NCBI GenBank assembly: GCA_035525225.1
Contig: DATLFA010000090.1
Coordinates: 44,172 to 108,171, forward strand
Source: DATLFA01 sp035525225
GTDB lineage: Bacteria > Actinomycetota > Acidimicrobiia > Acidimicrobiales > WLNW01
Direction of reading: 5' to 3'
DNA length: 64,000 nt
Made by a program: the position numbers and the translations under genes
The notes under the pieces: model-generated
What the model saw: the letters and a program-made list of their open reading frames with translations, nothing else
Database searches by the model: none
Told to the model about the DNA's origin: nothing
Shown: positions 50,040-59,762 of the stretch, piece by piece
Layout: every line of letters begins with the position of its first letter
Position numbering within the stretch: the first letter of the stretch is position 1

Positions 50040-51329
50040 ATGGTCGTCAAAGAGTGGTCCCCGGGAATCGTGCGTTCGCTTTGGCCGGATAGTCGACCGG
50101 TGGACGACTCGCTCGATGCCGACGCGGTACTCGAAAACATCCTCGACGCCGAGACCCGCGGTGAGCTCTACCCGCTGTACGCGCGGTTGCGCGAACTCGC
50201 ACCAGCGCACCGCAGCACTTCCGCGCGCTTGCCGCTGGGATGCTGGGTGCTCACGAGCTTTCGCAATGTCGACCGAGTGGCCCGATCGGCGGGTGCCGTG
50301 AACGACCCCGCCACGGCGAAAGTGTTCGATCAAGACGGCACGGGGAACGGCGCCTTCTATCGACTCATGCGCGACGCGATGCTGTTCCTCGAAAAGCCCG
50401 CGCATGATCGTGTCCGAAAGCTGGTGTACAAGGCTTTCACTCCGCGCGCCGTCGCGCCGACACGCGAACTGACCGAGCAGATCGCGCATGAATTGATCGA
50501 TCGGGTGGCAGCCGCTCGCTCGATGGACTTCGTCCGCGACTTCGCATATCCGATCCCGATTGTTGTCATCGCGCGACTGTTGGGTCTGCCCGATGATGCC
50601 GAGCCGCGCATCGAGGAATGGGCCTGGGATTTCGCACGTGCGGGTGATCCGATGTCGGCCACGCCTGACATCGTCGAGCGAGGCAATTGCGCCGCCGAGG
50701 GTTTCACCGACTTCTTCGACGACGCGCTGCGGCAGCGGCGCGCGCATCCAGCCGACGACATTATGACCACGTTGGTCCACGCGGAGGACGGCGGCGAGAC
50801 GCTCTCCCACCACGAGGCGATTGCGACGAGTGTGCTGCTGCTACAGGCCGGACACGAGACCACGGCCGATCTTCTCGGCAACGGGATGATCGCGCTGTTG
50901 CGTAACCCCGACGAACTCCGTCGGCTTCGCAATGATCAGTCACTACTGCCTTCCGCGGTCGAAGAATTGCTGCGCTTCGATCCGTCCGTGCAGATGTCGA
51001 TGCGTTTCATTCGCGAATCGGTCGAGGTAGATGGCGCTACGCTCCCAGCGGGCAGCATGGCCGCGCTCGTGTACGGAGCCGCCAACCGGGATCCGGCAGT
51101 GTTCGACGATCCTGACGTCCTGCGTCTCGATCGGGGCCCGGTGCACCTGGCGTTCAGTGCAGGCGCGTACTACTGCCTCGGAAACGCGCTAGCCCGCACC
51201 GAGATCCAGGCCGCGCTACGTGTGCTTCTTGACCGTTTGCCGACGATCCGAGCGGGCGCAGACACATTCGTGCAACGGCGCACCATGCGCTTACGCGGTC
51301 CACAACAGCTGCGCGTCGCCTGGGACTGA
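50040..51329 (+). CDS. Cytochrome P450
   Basis: P450 monooxygenase of 429 residues. The I helix has LLQAGHETT near residue 270, the ExxR motif is EELLR, and the haem loop is FSAGAYYCLGNALARTE with the Cys ligand near 377. The first Gly of the usual FGxGxHxCxG is Ser and the His is Tyr, still compatible with haem binding. Soluble, needs ferredoxin partners not encoded here. Substrate unknown; nearby remnants suggest steroid or terpenoid catabolism. Confidence 0.9.
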   Translation: MVVKEWSPGIVRSLWPDSRPVDDSLDADAVLENILDAETRGELYPLYARLRELAPAHRSTSARLPLGCWVLTSFRNVDRVARSAGAVNDPATAKVFDQDGTGNGAFYRLMRDAMLFLEKPAHDRVRKLVYKAFTPRAVAPTRELTEQIAHELIDRVAAARSMDFVRDFAYPIPIVVIARLLGLPDDAEPRIEEWAWDFARAGDPMSATPDIVERGNCAAEGFTDFFDDALRQRRAHPADDIMTTLVHAEDGGETLSHHEAIATSVLLLQAGHETTADLLGNGMIALLRNPDELRRLRNDQSLLPSAVEELLRFDPSVQMSMRFIRESVEVDGATLPAGSMAALVYGAANRDPAVFDDPDVLRLDRGPVHLAFSAGAYYCLGNALARTEIQAALRVLLDRLPTIRAGADTFVQRRTMRLRGPQQLRVAWD

Positions 51330-51375
51330 TCACATTTCTCGTGCTGGTCTCGTGCCGGCGTCGCCTCGAATCGAG

Positions 51376-52572
51376 TCAGTCGATGACCACATCGAGTCGT
51401 TGCGGTCCCCATGCCCAGAACACGGGCTTCGGCACGAAACGGTACTCGGGGATGAGTTCGAACTGCGGCACAGCGTCGGCGAACTCTTCGATCGCGACGC
51501 GGGCCTCCAGCCGCGCGAGCGATGCGCCGGGACAGATCCGCGGGCCGATCCCGAAGCTGACGTGGTCGCGCACGCGCGGCCGGTCGAGCCGCAATTCATC
51601 GGGTTCTGGGAAGGCATCCGGGTCGCGGTTCGCGCCGGTGTAGCTGAGGACGGCGCGGTCCCCGGCATGCATGGGGCAGCCCTCGATCTCTGTGTCGTTC
51701 CACACGGCTCGCCCGGCGATCTGCACGGGGGCATCGAGCCGTAGTGATTCCTCGAGCAGTGGAACGATGAGACTTCGATCGTGGCGGACGCTCGCATACA
51801 GATCGGGATGCCGCGCGAGTCGTAGCAATGTATTGGCGATGAGATTGCGCGTCGTCTCGTTGCCGGCAGCGATGAGGAACATCGTGTGCGTACGCACCGC
51901 GACATCGGAGAGTCGCTCACGGTCGACTTCGGTTTCCATGAGGCGGGTGATCACATCGTCGGGCCGATGTGGCGCTCGACGCCGCATCGCTACCTGGTCG
52001 TCGAGATAGGCGACGAACTCTGCGCTAGGGGTCGCCGCGTAGTCTGAGACCATGTCGTCGCTCCATGTCTGAAAGCGTTCATGGTCATGCTCCGGGAGAC
52101 CGAGCGCACGCGCTATGACGCGGCTCGGGATTGGGTCTACGTACGCGTGGTTGAGTTCAACGGAGCCGCTGCGGCGCGCCGTGGCGACGACATCGGTCAT
52201 GAGCCCGCGGGCGAGGTCTCGGATGTATGGCTCGAGCGGCAACGTCTTATGCGGCGCAATAGCGCTGTTGATCACACGCCTGATACGCCCGTGGTGTGGT
52301 TCCCGCAGTGCAGTGATCTGTACCTCGTCGAGAGGCACACCGGTCGTGTCTTCGAAAACACCGGAAAAAGTGTCCGGCTGACGCAAAGCGCTCGCCACTC
52401 CCGCATAGCTCGAAATGAACCAGCCATGCGAGGTCGCCGCGACCGGCTGTTTGGCCCGGATCGCGGCGACCGTCGCCAGACGAGCCTCATAGTCGGGCGA
52501 TTGTTCGTACGGATCGAATTGGCCTGCGCTGTCGAGGTGCAACTGATCCCCTTCGCGGAACGAGGCCGGCAT
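51376..52572 (-). CDS. Cytochrome P450
   Basis: P450 of 398 residues. I helix FLIAAGNETTRNL (Asn in place of His), ExxR in EESLR, and haem loop FGIGPRICPGASLARLEA with Cys near 343. ATG 52572 is chosen because upstream residues do not fit the family; no strong ribosome site is visible. It converges on the other P450, 46 bp away. It differs strongly from that gene, so they are not recent duplicates. Confidence 0.9.
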   Translation of the reverse strand: MPASFREGDQLHLDSAGQFDPYEQSPDYEARLATVAAIRAKQPVAATSHGWFISSYAGVASALRQPDTFSGVFEDTTGVPLDEVQITALREPHHGRIRRVINSAIAPHKTLPLEPYIRDLARGLMTDVVATARRSGSVELNHAYVDPIPSRVIARALGLPEHDHERFQTWSDDMVSDYAATPSAEFVAYLDDQVAMRRRAPHRPDDVITRLMETEVDRERLSDVAVRTHTMFLIAAGNETTRNLIANTLLRLARHPDLYASVRHDRSLIVPLLEESLRLDAPVQIAGRAVWNDTEIEGCPMHAGDRAVLSYTGANRDPDAFPEPDELRLDRPRVRDHVSFGIGPRICPGASLARLEARVAIEEFADAVPQFELIPEYRFVPKPVFWAWGPQRLDVVID

Positions 52573-52833
52573 GGGCCGGAGATCCGAACAAAATCCGTCA
52601 CGAGTTCGGTACGCATTCCGTTGCGCGAGATTACGCGCCACTCGCCATGCGCGCCAGCGGACCAGCACTGCGACCAGCGCGGTTTGATCGAGTCATCCGG
52701 CGCGCCTTCGAGGCAGCGTTGCGGCTCACATCGCAACCACGGGCACGATCGTTGGCGATCAACTTCTCACGGCGGCTTCGCTGTACGGGCTGACCGGCGC
52801 GTTCCACAACTCCGTTCGCTTCTACGCCGAGAA

Positions 52834-53022
52834 GTTCCGCTCGACCAACTGGTGGAGGAATTGCTCGGAGAACCGCGCGATGGCGCATCCGATGCGTGGC
52901 GAGCGAGGTATGACGAACTGGCCGGCGACGTACGCCCCTTTCCCTTCGCCAGAGAGCTCGTCGAGCGAATGCGCGAGGCCGGGCTCGCGGTGGTGCTCGC
53001 TACCTCCTCACCCGGCGACCGT
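52834..53022 (+). pseudogene. HAD-hydrolase internal remnant
   Basis: The frame reads VPLDQLVEELLGEPRDG, WRARYDELAGDVRPFPFARE and LVERMREAGLAVVLATSSPGD, which matches the cap-to-motif II region of phosphoglycolate phosphatase-like HAD proteins. The N-terminal DxD motif and the C-terminal motifs are missing. Confidence 0.55.
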
Positions 53023-53177
53023 CGATCGACGCCAACTCGCGCGTCAACTTGTCACAAGCCCCATCGAAAAAACTGATGCGTGCGTCTCGGATCGGTCCTT
53101 GACTAACCCGAGCACCCGGCGTCCTCGGGGTTGCGCCAACACCACGAGGTTCATCGGTCAGGGCGCGGCGTCTGCGG

Positions 53178-55484
53178 TCAGTCGAAGGTGATCTGCCGGG
53201 AGCGGAGCCGGTTGACTTGTGATTCGAGCGCGTCGGGTGCGAGGGGGCCGGCTGTGTAGGTGACTGTACGAAGGGTGCCGCGATATGGGTAGGTCCCGTG
53301 TTGGCAGTGTCGGTGCCACGAGACGGGGGATCGTCTGCTGCGGCCTATGTCGATACCTTCGAGGGGCGCCATGCCTATGAAGGCGGGGAAGCCGTCGTTG
53401 TCGGCCAGGATTGCGTCGTCGGCGCTGAGGATGATGCGCCATTGGTGGCCTGGCTGGGCTTCGATCTGCGCGCAGAGTCGTTCGGTGCCTTCTGGTATGG
53501 CGGCGCCGCGCAGTGAGCGCTCGGTGCCGTGGGCGTTGTGAGTCCAAACGAGTTGGTCGCCTTCGATGGATAGTTCGTAGCCGCCTCCGAGGCTTCCGTG
53601 CGACACGAGGATGCCTTGATCGCCCGACGCGAAGTGGTTGAGGTCAACGATGATCGAGAACGACCGATCCTGGATCATCTTGGCGGCGCGGTAGCGGTCG
53701 ACGGTCGCGAGGCCGGGGGTGAGGCGCAGCGGTTGTGTGAGCGCGTCGTCTGTTGGTGGACGCACGCCGGCGAAGAATAGGAATTCGTCGACGAGCGGAT
53801 AGACCTGTGCGGTCCATGCGGTGCTATCGAACGCTTCTGCGAGTTCGGCAACGAGCGCGGGATGCTCGGCGGCAAGATCAGTGGTTTCTGTGGGGTCGCG
53901 GTCGAGGTGGTAGAGCTCCCAGACGGTGTCTTCGAAGCGAGCGCCGATGTTGTGGAGTGCCACGATCTCCCAGCCGTCGCGGTAGTAACCGCGATTGCCG
54001 AGCGATTCGTAGTATTGCTCTCGGTGTCTCCAAGGCGACGACGGATCGTGGAGGACCGAGGCGAAGCTCGAACCAGCCATCGGGCGCGCGTCAGCATCGT
54101 TGCGCTGCGGGAGAGGCGAGAGCCCGATCATGTGGATGAGTGTGGGCAGGATGTCGACGACGTGGGTGTACTGGGTGCGCGAGCCGCGGCCAGCGATCCC
54201 ACGGGGCCACGACATCACCAGCGGAACTTGGTGCCCACCGGCATGGGTGGTGATCTTGTAGAGACGGTTCGGTGTGTTCGACGCCATGGCCCAACCCCTG
54301 GGATAGTGCGCGTGCACACGCGCGGAGCCGATCAGGTCGAGCCGTGCAAGCTCGGCGGCGATGTCCGGTGTGTCCCCGCCGTGTAGCCCTTCGAGGTAGA
54401 TCGTCGTGCCCCGCTCGCCGCCCTCGCGCGACGCGCCGTTGTCGGAAAGCAGGACCACGATGGTGTTGTCGCGCACACCAAGGTCGTCGAGCGTGTTGAG
54501 CAGCCGGCCGATGTTCTGGTCGAGGTTGTCGACCATCGCGGCGTAGACCGCCATATACCGGGCATACAGTGTGCGCTCGTCGTCGGTCAGGTCGGCCCAT
54601 GGTGCGACCTGGTTTCCGCGTTCGGCATTGCGCGCCGGTAGCTGCGTATCGCGACCCACGACGCCGAGGGCGCGCTGGCGTTCGAAACGCTCGGCGCGGA
54701 TCTCGTCCCACCCCACGTGATAGCGGTCGACGTATTTGACGATGTCGTCGGGCTTCGCTTGCAACGGCGCGTGCGGAGCGCCGTGCGCGAGATACAAGAA
54801 GAACGGCTTCGATGGATCGGCCGCGTGCACGTCGCGCACCATGTCGATCGCGTGGTCGGTCAGGTCGTCGGTGAGGTAGTAGCCCCCGGGGTACTCATCG
54901 ATGCACAGCGTGGTGTTGTCGGTGATCAGCTGATGCGGATGGTGGTAGTCGGTGAACCCGTCGAGGAACCCGTAGAACCGGTCGAAGCCCCGTTGGATCG
55001 GCCACGAGTGGCGCGAACCGCTGGCACCGCCGTCGGCCTCGCGCGACAGGTGCCACTTGCCCGACATCAGCGTGGCGTAGCCATTCGCGCGGAAAATCTC
55101 ACCCGCGGTCACGACGTCGTCGGGTAGCTCCATCGCGTAGCCGGGAAAACCCGGGTCGAACTGAGCGGGGAACCCGAAGCCCGCCATGTGGCACTCGAGG
55201 CCGGTCAACAGCGACGCCCGCGTTGGCGAGCACGACGGCTGCGCGTGGAAGTTGGTGAACTGCACGCCATCGGTCGCGAGCGAGTCGATATGCGGCGTCG
55301 GAATCTCCGACCCGAAGCATCCAAGATCCGAGAAGCCCAAGTCGTCGACGAGTATGACCACGACGTTGGGCGAGTCTCGTGGCGGCGCGGGCCGCTCTGG
55401 CCACCACGGGATCGACCGCGACATCTCGCGAACGACTCTTCCACCGAAACCGGGATAAGCGCCGCCCCGCTCGTCGGCACTCAT
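53178..55484 (-). CDS. Arylsulfatase (type I sulfatase)
   Basis: Sulfatase of 768 residues. GGAGG precedes ATG 55484. VVVILVDDLGFSDLGCFG holds the calcium-binding Asp pair; CSPTR at residue 85 is the site converted to formylglycine; GKWHL and FFLYLAHGAPHAPLQA follow; VLLSDNGAS completes the metal site. No signal peptide is seen. The C-terminal 150 residues form an extra beta domain. It would release sulfate from sulfate esters; a formylglycine-generating enzyme must be elsewhere. Confidence 0.92.
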   Translation of the reverse strand: MSADERGGAYPGFGGRVVREMSRSIPWWPERPAPPRDSPNVVVILVDDLGFSDLGCFGSEIPTPHIDSLATDGVQFTNFHAQPSCSPTRASLLTGLECHMAGFGFPAQFDPGFPGYAMELPDDVVTAGEIFRANGYATLMSGKWHLSREADGGASGSRHSWPIQRGFDRFYGFLDGFTDYHHPHQLITDNTTLCIDEYPGGYYLTDDLTDHAIDMVRDVHAADPSKPFFLYLAHGAPHAPLQAKPDDIVKYVDRYHVGWDEIRAERFERQRALGVVGRDTQLPARNAERGNQVAPWADLTDDERTLYARYMAVYAAMVDNLDQNIGRLLNTLDDLGVRDNTIVVLLSDNGASREGGERGTTIYLEGLHGGDTPDIAAELARLDLIGSARVHAHYPRGWAMASNTPNRLYKITTHAGGHQVPLVMSWPRGIAGRGSRTQYTHVVDILPTLIHMIGLSPLPQRNDADARPMAGSSFASVLHDPSSPWRHREQYYESLGNRGYYRDGWEIVALHNIGARFEDTVWELYHLDRDPTETTDLAAEHPALVAELAEAFDSTAWTAQVYPLVDEFLFFAGVRPPTDDALTQPLRLTPGLATVDRYRAAKMIQDRSFSIIVDLNHFASGDQGILVSHGSLGGGYELSIEGDQLVWTHNAHGTERSLRGAAIPEGTERLCAQIEAQPGHQWRIILSADDAILADNDGFPAFIGMAPLEGIDIGRSRRSPVSWHRHCQHGTYPYRGTLRTVTYTAGPLAPDALESQVNRLRSRQITFD

Positions 55485-56087
55485 ACCGTCAACCTCCGAC
55501 AGCCAGTTCGCGGGAGCACACCAACACGCATATCTCACCCTCCGTTCGAGCCTCTTCAGCGGCAGATATTCACAGCGGCGGTGAAGTCGACTCGCGATAC
55601 GAGCGGTTCGAGATACGCGGCGCCGTGCTGTCGAAGCCAATGACAGTATCTTTCGCACGCGTGTCGCGACGAGCGATGACAGCATGGCCGCCGTTTCGCG
55701 AGATACGGGATCTAGACGCCGAGCGGCTGCTCTCAATCCGCCAGGATCACTGCAGCTAGACTTCAACTATGAGATGCCGTCCGGCGGCGTCCATCGCAGT
55801 CCGTGGTCGATTCACCTTCTCGCTGATCTGCGGTTTGTAGCCCGAGCGCTCGTCGGCATCGCGCCGTTCAACGTTTGGCATTCGGACAGTTCGTTCAACC
55901 GATGGCGGGCCTTTTCGTCGGCGCGGACTAACGGTGCGCGTGTGTGCGGAATCTCGTGCGCGTAGTGACGATGGGTCGAGCGGTACATGAACCGTGACTG
56001 AAGCGATGACCGCGTCGCCACGGCGCAACGCTCATGGCGCTACCTGAGAATGTCGAACGAAACCCGCCGTCGTCGTAGCGCGTTGAC
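55485..56087. other. No recognisable gene
   Basis: The 600 bp between the sulfatase and the IS3 element contain only short frames with shadow-like composition. It includes the sulfatase promoter region. Confidence 0.5.
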
Positions 56088-56126
56088 TGAACCGCCCTGG
56101 GATCCGCGGAGGCTCTCTACCTTGGA

Positions 56127-56480
56127 ATGAGGATGAGAGCTATGAATGGACAGGTGAAATCGAAGCCGACCCAGCGGCGGTATTCGTCGGAGCTGAAAGA
56201 GCGTGCGGTGCGCATGGTTGTGCAGTTGCGCGAGGAGACCGGGGAGCGCCACGGCAGCGTGAAACGGGTGGCGGATCAGCTGGGTATCGGTGTGGAGTCG
56301 TTGCGGTCGTGGGTGCGTCAGCATGACGTCGATCATGGTGAGCGGCCGGGCACGACGACGGTGGACGCGGAGCGGATAAGAGACCTCGAGCAGGAGGTGC
56401 GGGAGCTGCGTCGCGCGAACGCGATCTTGAAGTCGGCGTCGGCTTTCTTCGCGGCGGAGCTCGACCGCCCACAGAGGTGA
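56127..56480 (+). CDS. IS3-family transposase OrfA
   Basis: Protein of 117 residues with an N-terminal helix-turn-helix (RYSSELKERAVRMV; VKRVADQLGIGVESLRSWVRQ) and a C-terminal leucine-zipper-like helix (RIRDLEQEVRELRRANAILK). It binds the terminal repeats. ATG 56127, 56133 and 56142 are all possible starts. Its TGA overlaps the orfB ATG. Confidence 0.9.
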   Translation: MRMRAMNGQVKSKPTQRRYSSELKERAVRMVVQLREETGERHGSVKRVADQLGIGVESLRSWVRQHDVDHGERPGTTTVDAERIRDLEQEVRELRRANAILKSASAFFAAELDRPQR

Positions 56481-57382
56481 TGGTGCGCTACGTCGATGCG
56501 CATCGCGACGAGTTCGGGGTCGAGCCGATCTGTGAGTGTTTGCAGTTCGCCCCGTCGACGTATTACTCGGCGAAGTCGCGGCCGTTGTCGGCTCGTGCGT
56601 TGCGTGACGCGGTCATGTTGCCGATCTTGTTGGCACTGTGGCAGGCGAACTACTCGGTCTACGGTGCTCGCAAGCTCTGGAAGGCCACACAGCGTGCCGG
56701 CTATGACGTTGGTCGCGATCAGGTTGTGCGGTTGATGCGCGAGCTCGGCATCCGCGGGGTGCGCCGTGGTCGGCGACTGGTTACGACGCGTCGCGACGAC
56801 AAAGCGACCAGGGCGCCGGATCTCGTGAAGCGCAACTTCGTGGCTGATCGCCCCAACGCCTTGTGGGTCACCGACTTGACCTATGTCGCCACGTGGGCCG
56901 GCGTCGCGTACGTGTGTTTCATCGTCGACGCGTTCAGCCGCACGATCGTCGGGTGGCGCGTCGCCGCGAATATGCGCACCGACATGGTCCTCGACGCGCT
57001 CGAGATGGCGCGGTGGGCCCGCGGCACCCACCTCGAGGGCCTCGTCGCGCATTCCGATGCCGGATCGCAGTTCACTTCGATCCGCTACGGCGAACGACTC
57101 GCCGAGCTCGGCGCGCTGCCGTCGATCGGCTCCGTCGGCGACAGCTACGACAACGCGCTGGCCGAGAGCGTGAACGGGCTCTACAAGACCGAGCTGATCC
57201 GCGGACCCGATCGAGGGCCATGGCGCAGCGTCGACGACGTCGAACTCGCGACACTCGGCTGGGTCCACTGGCACAACACCGAGCGGCTACACGGCTACCT
57301 CAACGACGTCCCACCGGCAGAGTTCGAAGCAGCGTTCTACGCTGCCCAACAACCCGACCACCCGATGGTTGGAATCAAATAA
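56480..57382 (+). CDS. IS3-family transposase OrfB (DDE)
   Basis: Catalytic subunit of 300 residues (301 from GTG 56477). The integrase core has Asp in WVTDLTY, Asp in HSDAGSQF and Glu in NALAESVNGLYKTEL. HTH_21-like N-terminus YSVYGARKLWKA. It may be made as an OrfAB fusion by -1 frameshift or by re-initiation at the TGATG overlap. Confidence 0.92.
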   Translation: MVRYVDAHRDEFGVEPICECLQFAPSTYYSAKSRPLSARALRDAVMLPILLALWQANYSVYGARKLWKATQRAGYDVGRDQVVRLMRELGIRGVRRGRRLVTTRRDDKATRAPDLVKRNFVADRPNALWVTDLTYVATWAGVAYVCFIVDAFSRTIVGWRVAANMRTDMVLDALEMARWARGTHLEGLVAHSDAGSQFTSIRYGERLAELGALPSIGSVGDSYDNALAESVNGLYKTELIRGPDRGPWRSVDDVELATLGWVHWHNTERLHGYLNDVPPAEFEAAFYAAQQPDHPMVGIK

Positions 57383-57474
57383 CCCGAGCCTCCAACAAGC
57401 CCAGGGCGGTTCAGACATGGGGTTAGCGTCCGTGTAGTTCCTCCGACGAGCGGGCTATGCCATCCACATGACCG

Positions 57475-58130
57475 CTATCGAAAGGGCACGGTCGACGAGA
57501 CTACGTCCTTGCCCACGTTGAGCGTGTAGCCATGTTCGGATTGACCGAGCAGGTGGGGGATGGCGTACCGCGCGTGCTCCAAATCGCGGGTGGGTCCCAC
57601 CACGATCTTGCGCAGCGCGCTCGCCGAACTCGATCGGCACGTATGGGACGAGTCGGACTCCCGAGACTCTGACCGCGACGTTCGACGGTGAGTCGGTTCC
57701 GGTCACAACGATGCGCCATTCACGCTCTTCGCGATACGCGCTACTTTTGATATGCACGCTTAGCTTAGTGCGCAAAGCTGGCTGTGCAGACCAATCCCAG
57801 GACCGTGTCCGCGGCTACCCGGCGATAGACGAAGCGCGGGTACGAAACAGTCGACTACCTCGTCGACGCGGCGCTGTTGGTTGCTCACGTTGTAGTCAAC
57901 CTCGACGAGGTCGCCGCTGAGGTCGGTGGATTCGAAACCGAGCGCGAAGTCATCGGTGCCGGCGTATCCACGCCATTGAGACAGTGAGTCGTGATCCGCC
58001 GAAAGCGCGAGCAAGAACGAAGCCTTTGGCGCCGTTGCGCCGGTTGTAGTCAACCGCGGTTTTCTAACCAACTCGGCCATGCGCAGGAGATCGTTCACGA
58101 CGCTGGGTTCGGCTCCGAATCGTTTGGCGG
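57475..58130 (-). pseudogene. DUF2971-domain gene, frameshifted
   Basis: Three pieces in different frames follow one another: DSLSQWRGYAGTDDFALGFE and onward to about 57790; LSVHIKSSAYREEREWRIVV; and KIVVGPTRDLEHARYAIPHL to a TAG at 57475. Together they form a DUF2971 protein with two frameshifts. The 5' end is replaced by the IS21 fragment. DUF2971 proteins are often in mobile or defence loci. Confidence 0.65.
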
Positions 58131-58138
58131 ATGTCGCT

Positions 58139-58213
58139 CGCCAGTTGGTAGGACCTTTTGGGTGGGTTCTCGCCAGGTAGATGGGACCGGGGTGTCGCCA
58201 GCTAGTTAGGACC
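58139..58213. repeat. IS21-type multiple terminal repeats
   Basis: Three direct copies of an about 18-bp unit, CGCCAG-n-T-GGACC-like, at 58139-58155, 58171-58188 and 58196-58213. Multiple transposase-binding repeats of this kind mark IS21-family ends. The istA fragment starts 80 bp later. Confidence 0.6.
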
Positions 58214-58293
58214 TCAGGGGGGTCCGCGGTGTGGGTGCCGTAAACGGTCATTCTCACCGCCTTGTCGTTGACGGCCCAGCAAGGCGGTGCGTT

Positions 58294-58482
58294 GTGGCGT
58301 TCCGGGAGATCCCGATGTTCGAAGTGCGTGAAGTGTTACGGCTGTGGCTTGCTGGTCATGGTTTTCGTGCGATCGCACCGTTGGTGCGGCCTGACAGGAA
58401 AACGGTCCGGCGGATCGTGGAGACCGCGATCGACGCCGGTTTGGATCTACGTCGGCGGCTCGGCGAGCACGAGCCCAGATGA
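58294..58482 (+). pseudogene. IS21-family istA 5' remnant
   Basis: GTG 58294 begins AFREIPMFEVREVLRLWLAG, then FRAIAPLVRPDRKTVRRIVE, the helix-turn-helix of actinobacterial IS21 IstA transposases. After about 55 residues it runs into the interrupted integrase. The catalytic domain, istB and the right end are missing. Confidence 0.6.
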
Positions 58483-59365
58483 GCCGCCACAGGGTGTCGC
58501 TGACGAAGCCGCCGTCGTGCTTCGCGGTGAATAGCAACGCGTCATTTCCGGGCTGCACGTATCGTTCGAGATGGTCGCGTACGTGCTCGGCGGCGAGGCG
58601 CGGCAGCGTGATGGTGCGGTGCCCGGCGGCGGTCTTTGGTTCTTGAAGGATGAGGCCGTGCGCGTCGGTATCGATGAGTGCGCGTTCGACGGTCACGCTG
58701 ACTGTCTCGTCGTGTATGCGGATGTCACGTCGCGCCAGTCCGAGGCCTTCGCCTTTGCGGAGCCCTCCGAGGGCGGCGAGCCAAATTGCTGCTTGATAGC
58801 GAGGGTCTATGGCGTCCGCGAGTGCGCGGACTTGCGCCATTGTTGGGATGGCGCGCTCGGCGGTGCGTTCGGTGGTCGCGCCTTTCAACCGGCACGGGTT
58901 GATCCGGATGAGGCGATCGTCGACGGCGGCCTCGAGGATCTGGCGCAGCAGCCGGTCGCACTTCGCGACGCTGACCGGGCTCAGATGCGACGCGAGCATG
59001 TTCGCGTGCCAGCGCTGGATCGAGACCGAGTCGATCCGCGTCAGCGGCGCGTGGCCAAAGGTCGGCAGGAGGTAGGACTGCAGCAGGTAGGTATAGAGCT
59101 CGATGGTCTTTGGGCGCAGCGCGACCTTGTCGGCGAGCCACGCTCGGGCGAAGGGCTTGAAGGCGATGTCGTTGCCCGCCGGGTCGATGTGGTCACCGCG
59201 GGCGATGTCGGTCTGCACGAGCGCTAGCCACGCGCTGGCGTCAGCTTTCGCCATGAAGGTCGCTGGCGCTCGGACGCGAAGCCGGGTTACTGGGTCGAGA
59301 TACGTCGCGACCCAACGGCCGGATCGCTCCCGTCGCACCGCCCCGAAACTCCGTCGCCGCGCCAC
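58455..59365 (-). pseudogene. Tyrosine integrase, C-terminus lost
   Basis: From GTG 59365: SFGAVRRERSGRWVATYLDP (Arm-binding-like N-terminus), a SAM-like core domain (LRPKTIELYTYLLQSYLLPT) and the catalytic start with Arg in ALGGLRKGEG. The sequence breaks after LWRLIWARARRAAD at the junction with the IS21 fragment, so the HxxR, H/W and nucleophile Tyr motifs are absent. It belongs to element A, next to attachment copy 2, and cannot be active. Confidence 0.75.
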
Positions 59366-59445
59366 TACCGGAGGAAAGCTAGTGGCGCGACAACCCGTCT
59401 GTGGATAACTCGGCGAAGGCTCAGCCGCCCTGACCAGCGCATTTG

Positions 59446-59490
59446 TGGTCGGGATGGGGAGATTCGAACTCCCGACCCCCTGCTCCCAAA
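59446..59490 (-). repeat. tRNA-Pro(UGG) 3'-half, attachment-site copy 2
   Basis: The minus strand holds TTTGGGA (anticodon loop), GCAGG, GGGTC, GGGAG-TTCGAAT-CTCCC (T arm), CATCCCG, A, CCA. The upstream bases do not provide a pairing anticodon stem or D arm, so no complete tRNA exists here. The 50 bp at 59441-59490 are identical to 63869-63918. Divergent integrase genes flank it. Confidence 0.75.
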
Positions 59491-59596
59491 TAGCCCCCGA
59501 AAGGTGCTCTGACAAGGGCTTTTCGGTTTCGGCCAGGTCAAGGCGTTCGTCTCGTGGTGACTGGTCGGTCCTCGCCGGTCGAGTTTGCTCCCGTTG

Positions 59597-59614
59597 TGGC
59601 ACGCGGATGGCACG
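59597..59614. repeat. Candidate integrase arm-site repeat (left)
   Basis: TGGCACGCGGATGGCACG: TGGCACG twice with a four-base gap. A copy with one mismatch is at 63800-63817, at the other end of element B. Paired sites near both ends suit integrase arm binding. Confidence 0.45.
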
Positions 59615-59762
59615 ACCGGCATGGATGACGCGTACGGCGAACGCCACGCGCTTTTCCCCGATGCCGGCGCCCGCCTGCATTCGAGGAGTCAACGATGCCA
59701 CGTTCCAACGGCACGGGTCAGCGACCAACGTGTCCGACCCGCGCCGCTTCCGGCGGCGAGCG

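Larger units (their letters stand above)
56088..57413 (+). mobile_element. IS3-family insertion sequence, complete
   Basis: 1326 bp. The left end TGAACCGCCCTGGG (56088-56101) and GGAGGCTC (56108-56115) recur inverted at the right end (57386-57413), with a six-base mismatch in the middle. Three-base target repeats GAC lie at 56085-56087 and 57414-57416. Two overlapping genes, orfA and orfB, are intact with the DDE triad, so the element may be active. Confidence 0.92.
49361..59490. mobile_element. Putative integrated element A (tRNA-Pro)
   Basis: About 10 kb bounded by tRNA-Pro 3'-half copies 1 and 2. It holds two P450 genes, an arylsulfatase, several gene remnants, an IS3-family element, an IS21 fragment and, beside copy 2, a tyrosine integrase broken at its C-terminus. 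Boundaries are inferred from repeats and integrase position. Since its integrase is broken, it is probably immobile now. Confidence 0.5.

Noticed and set aside
58139..58213. CRISPR array
   Set aside because: Three imperfect 18-bp repeats with unequal spacing of 15 and 7 bases fit IS21 terminal repeats, not a CRISPR. No cas genes are present.
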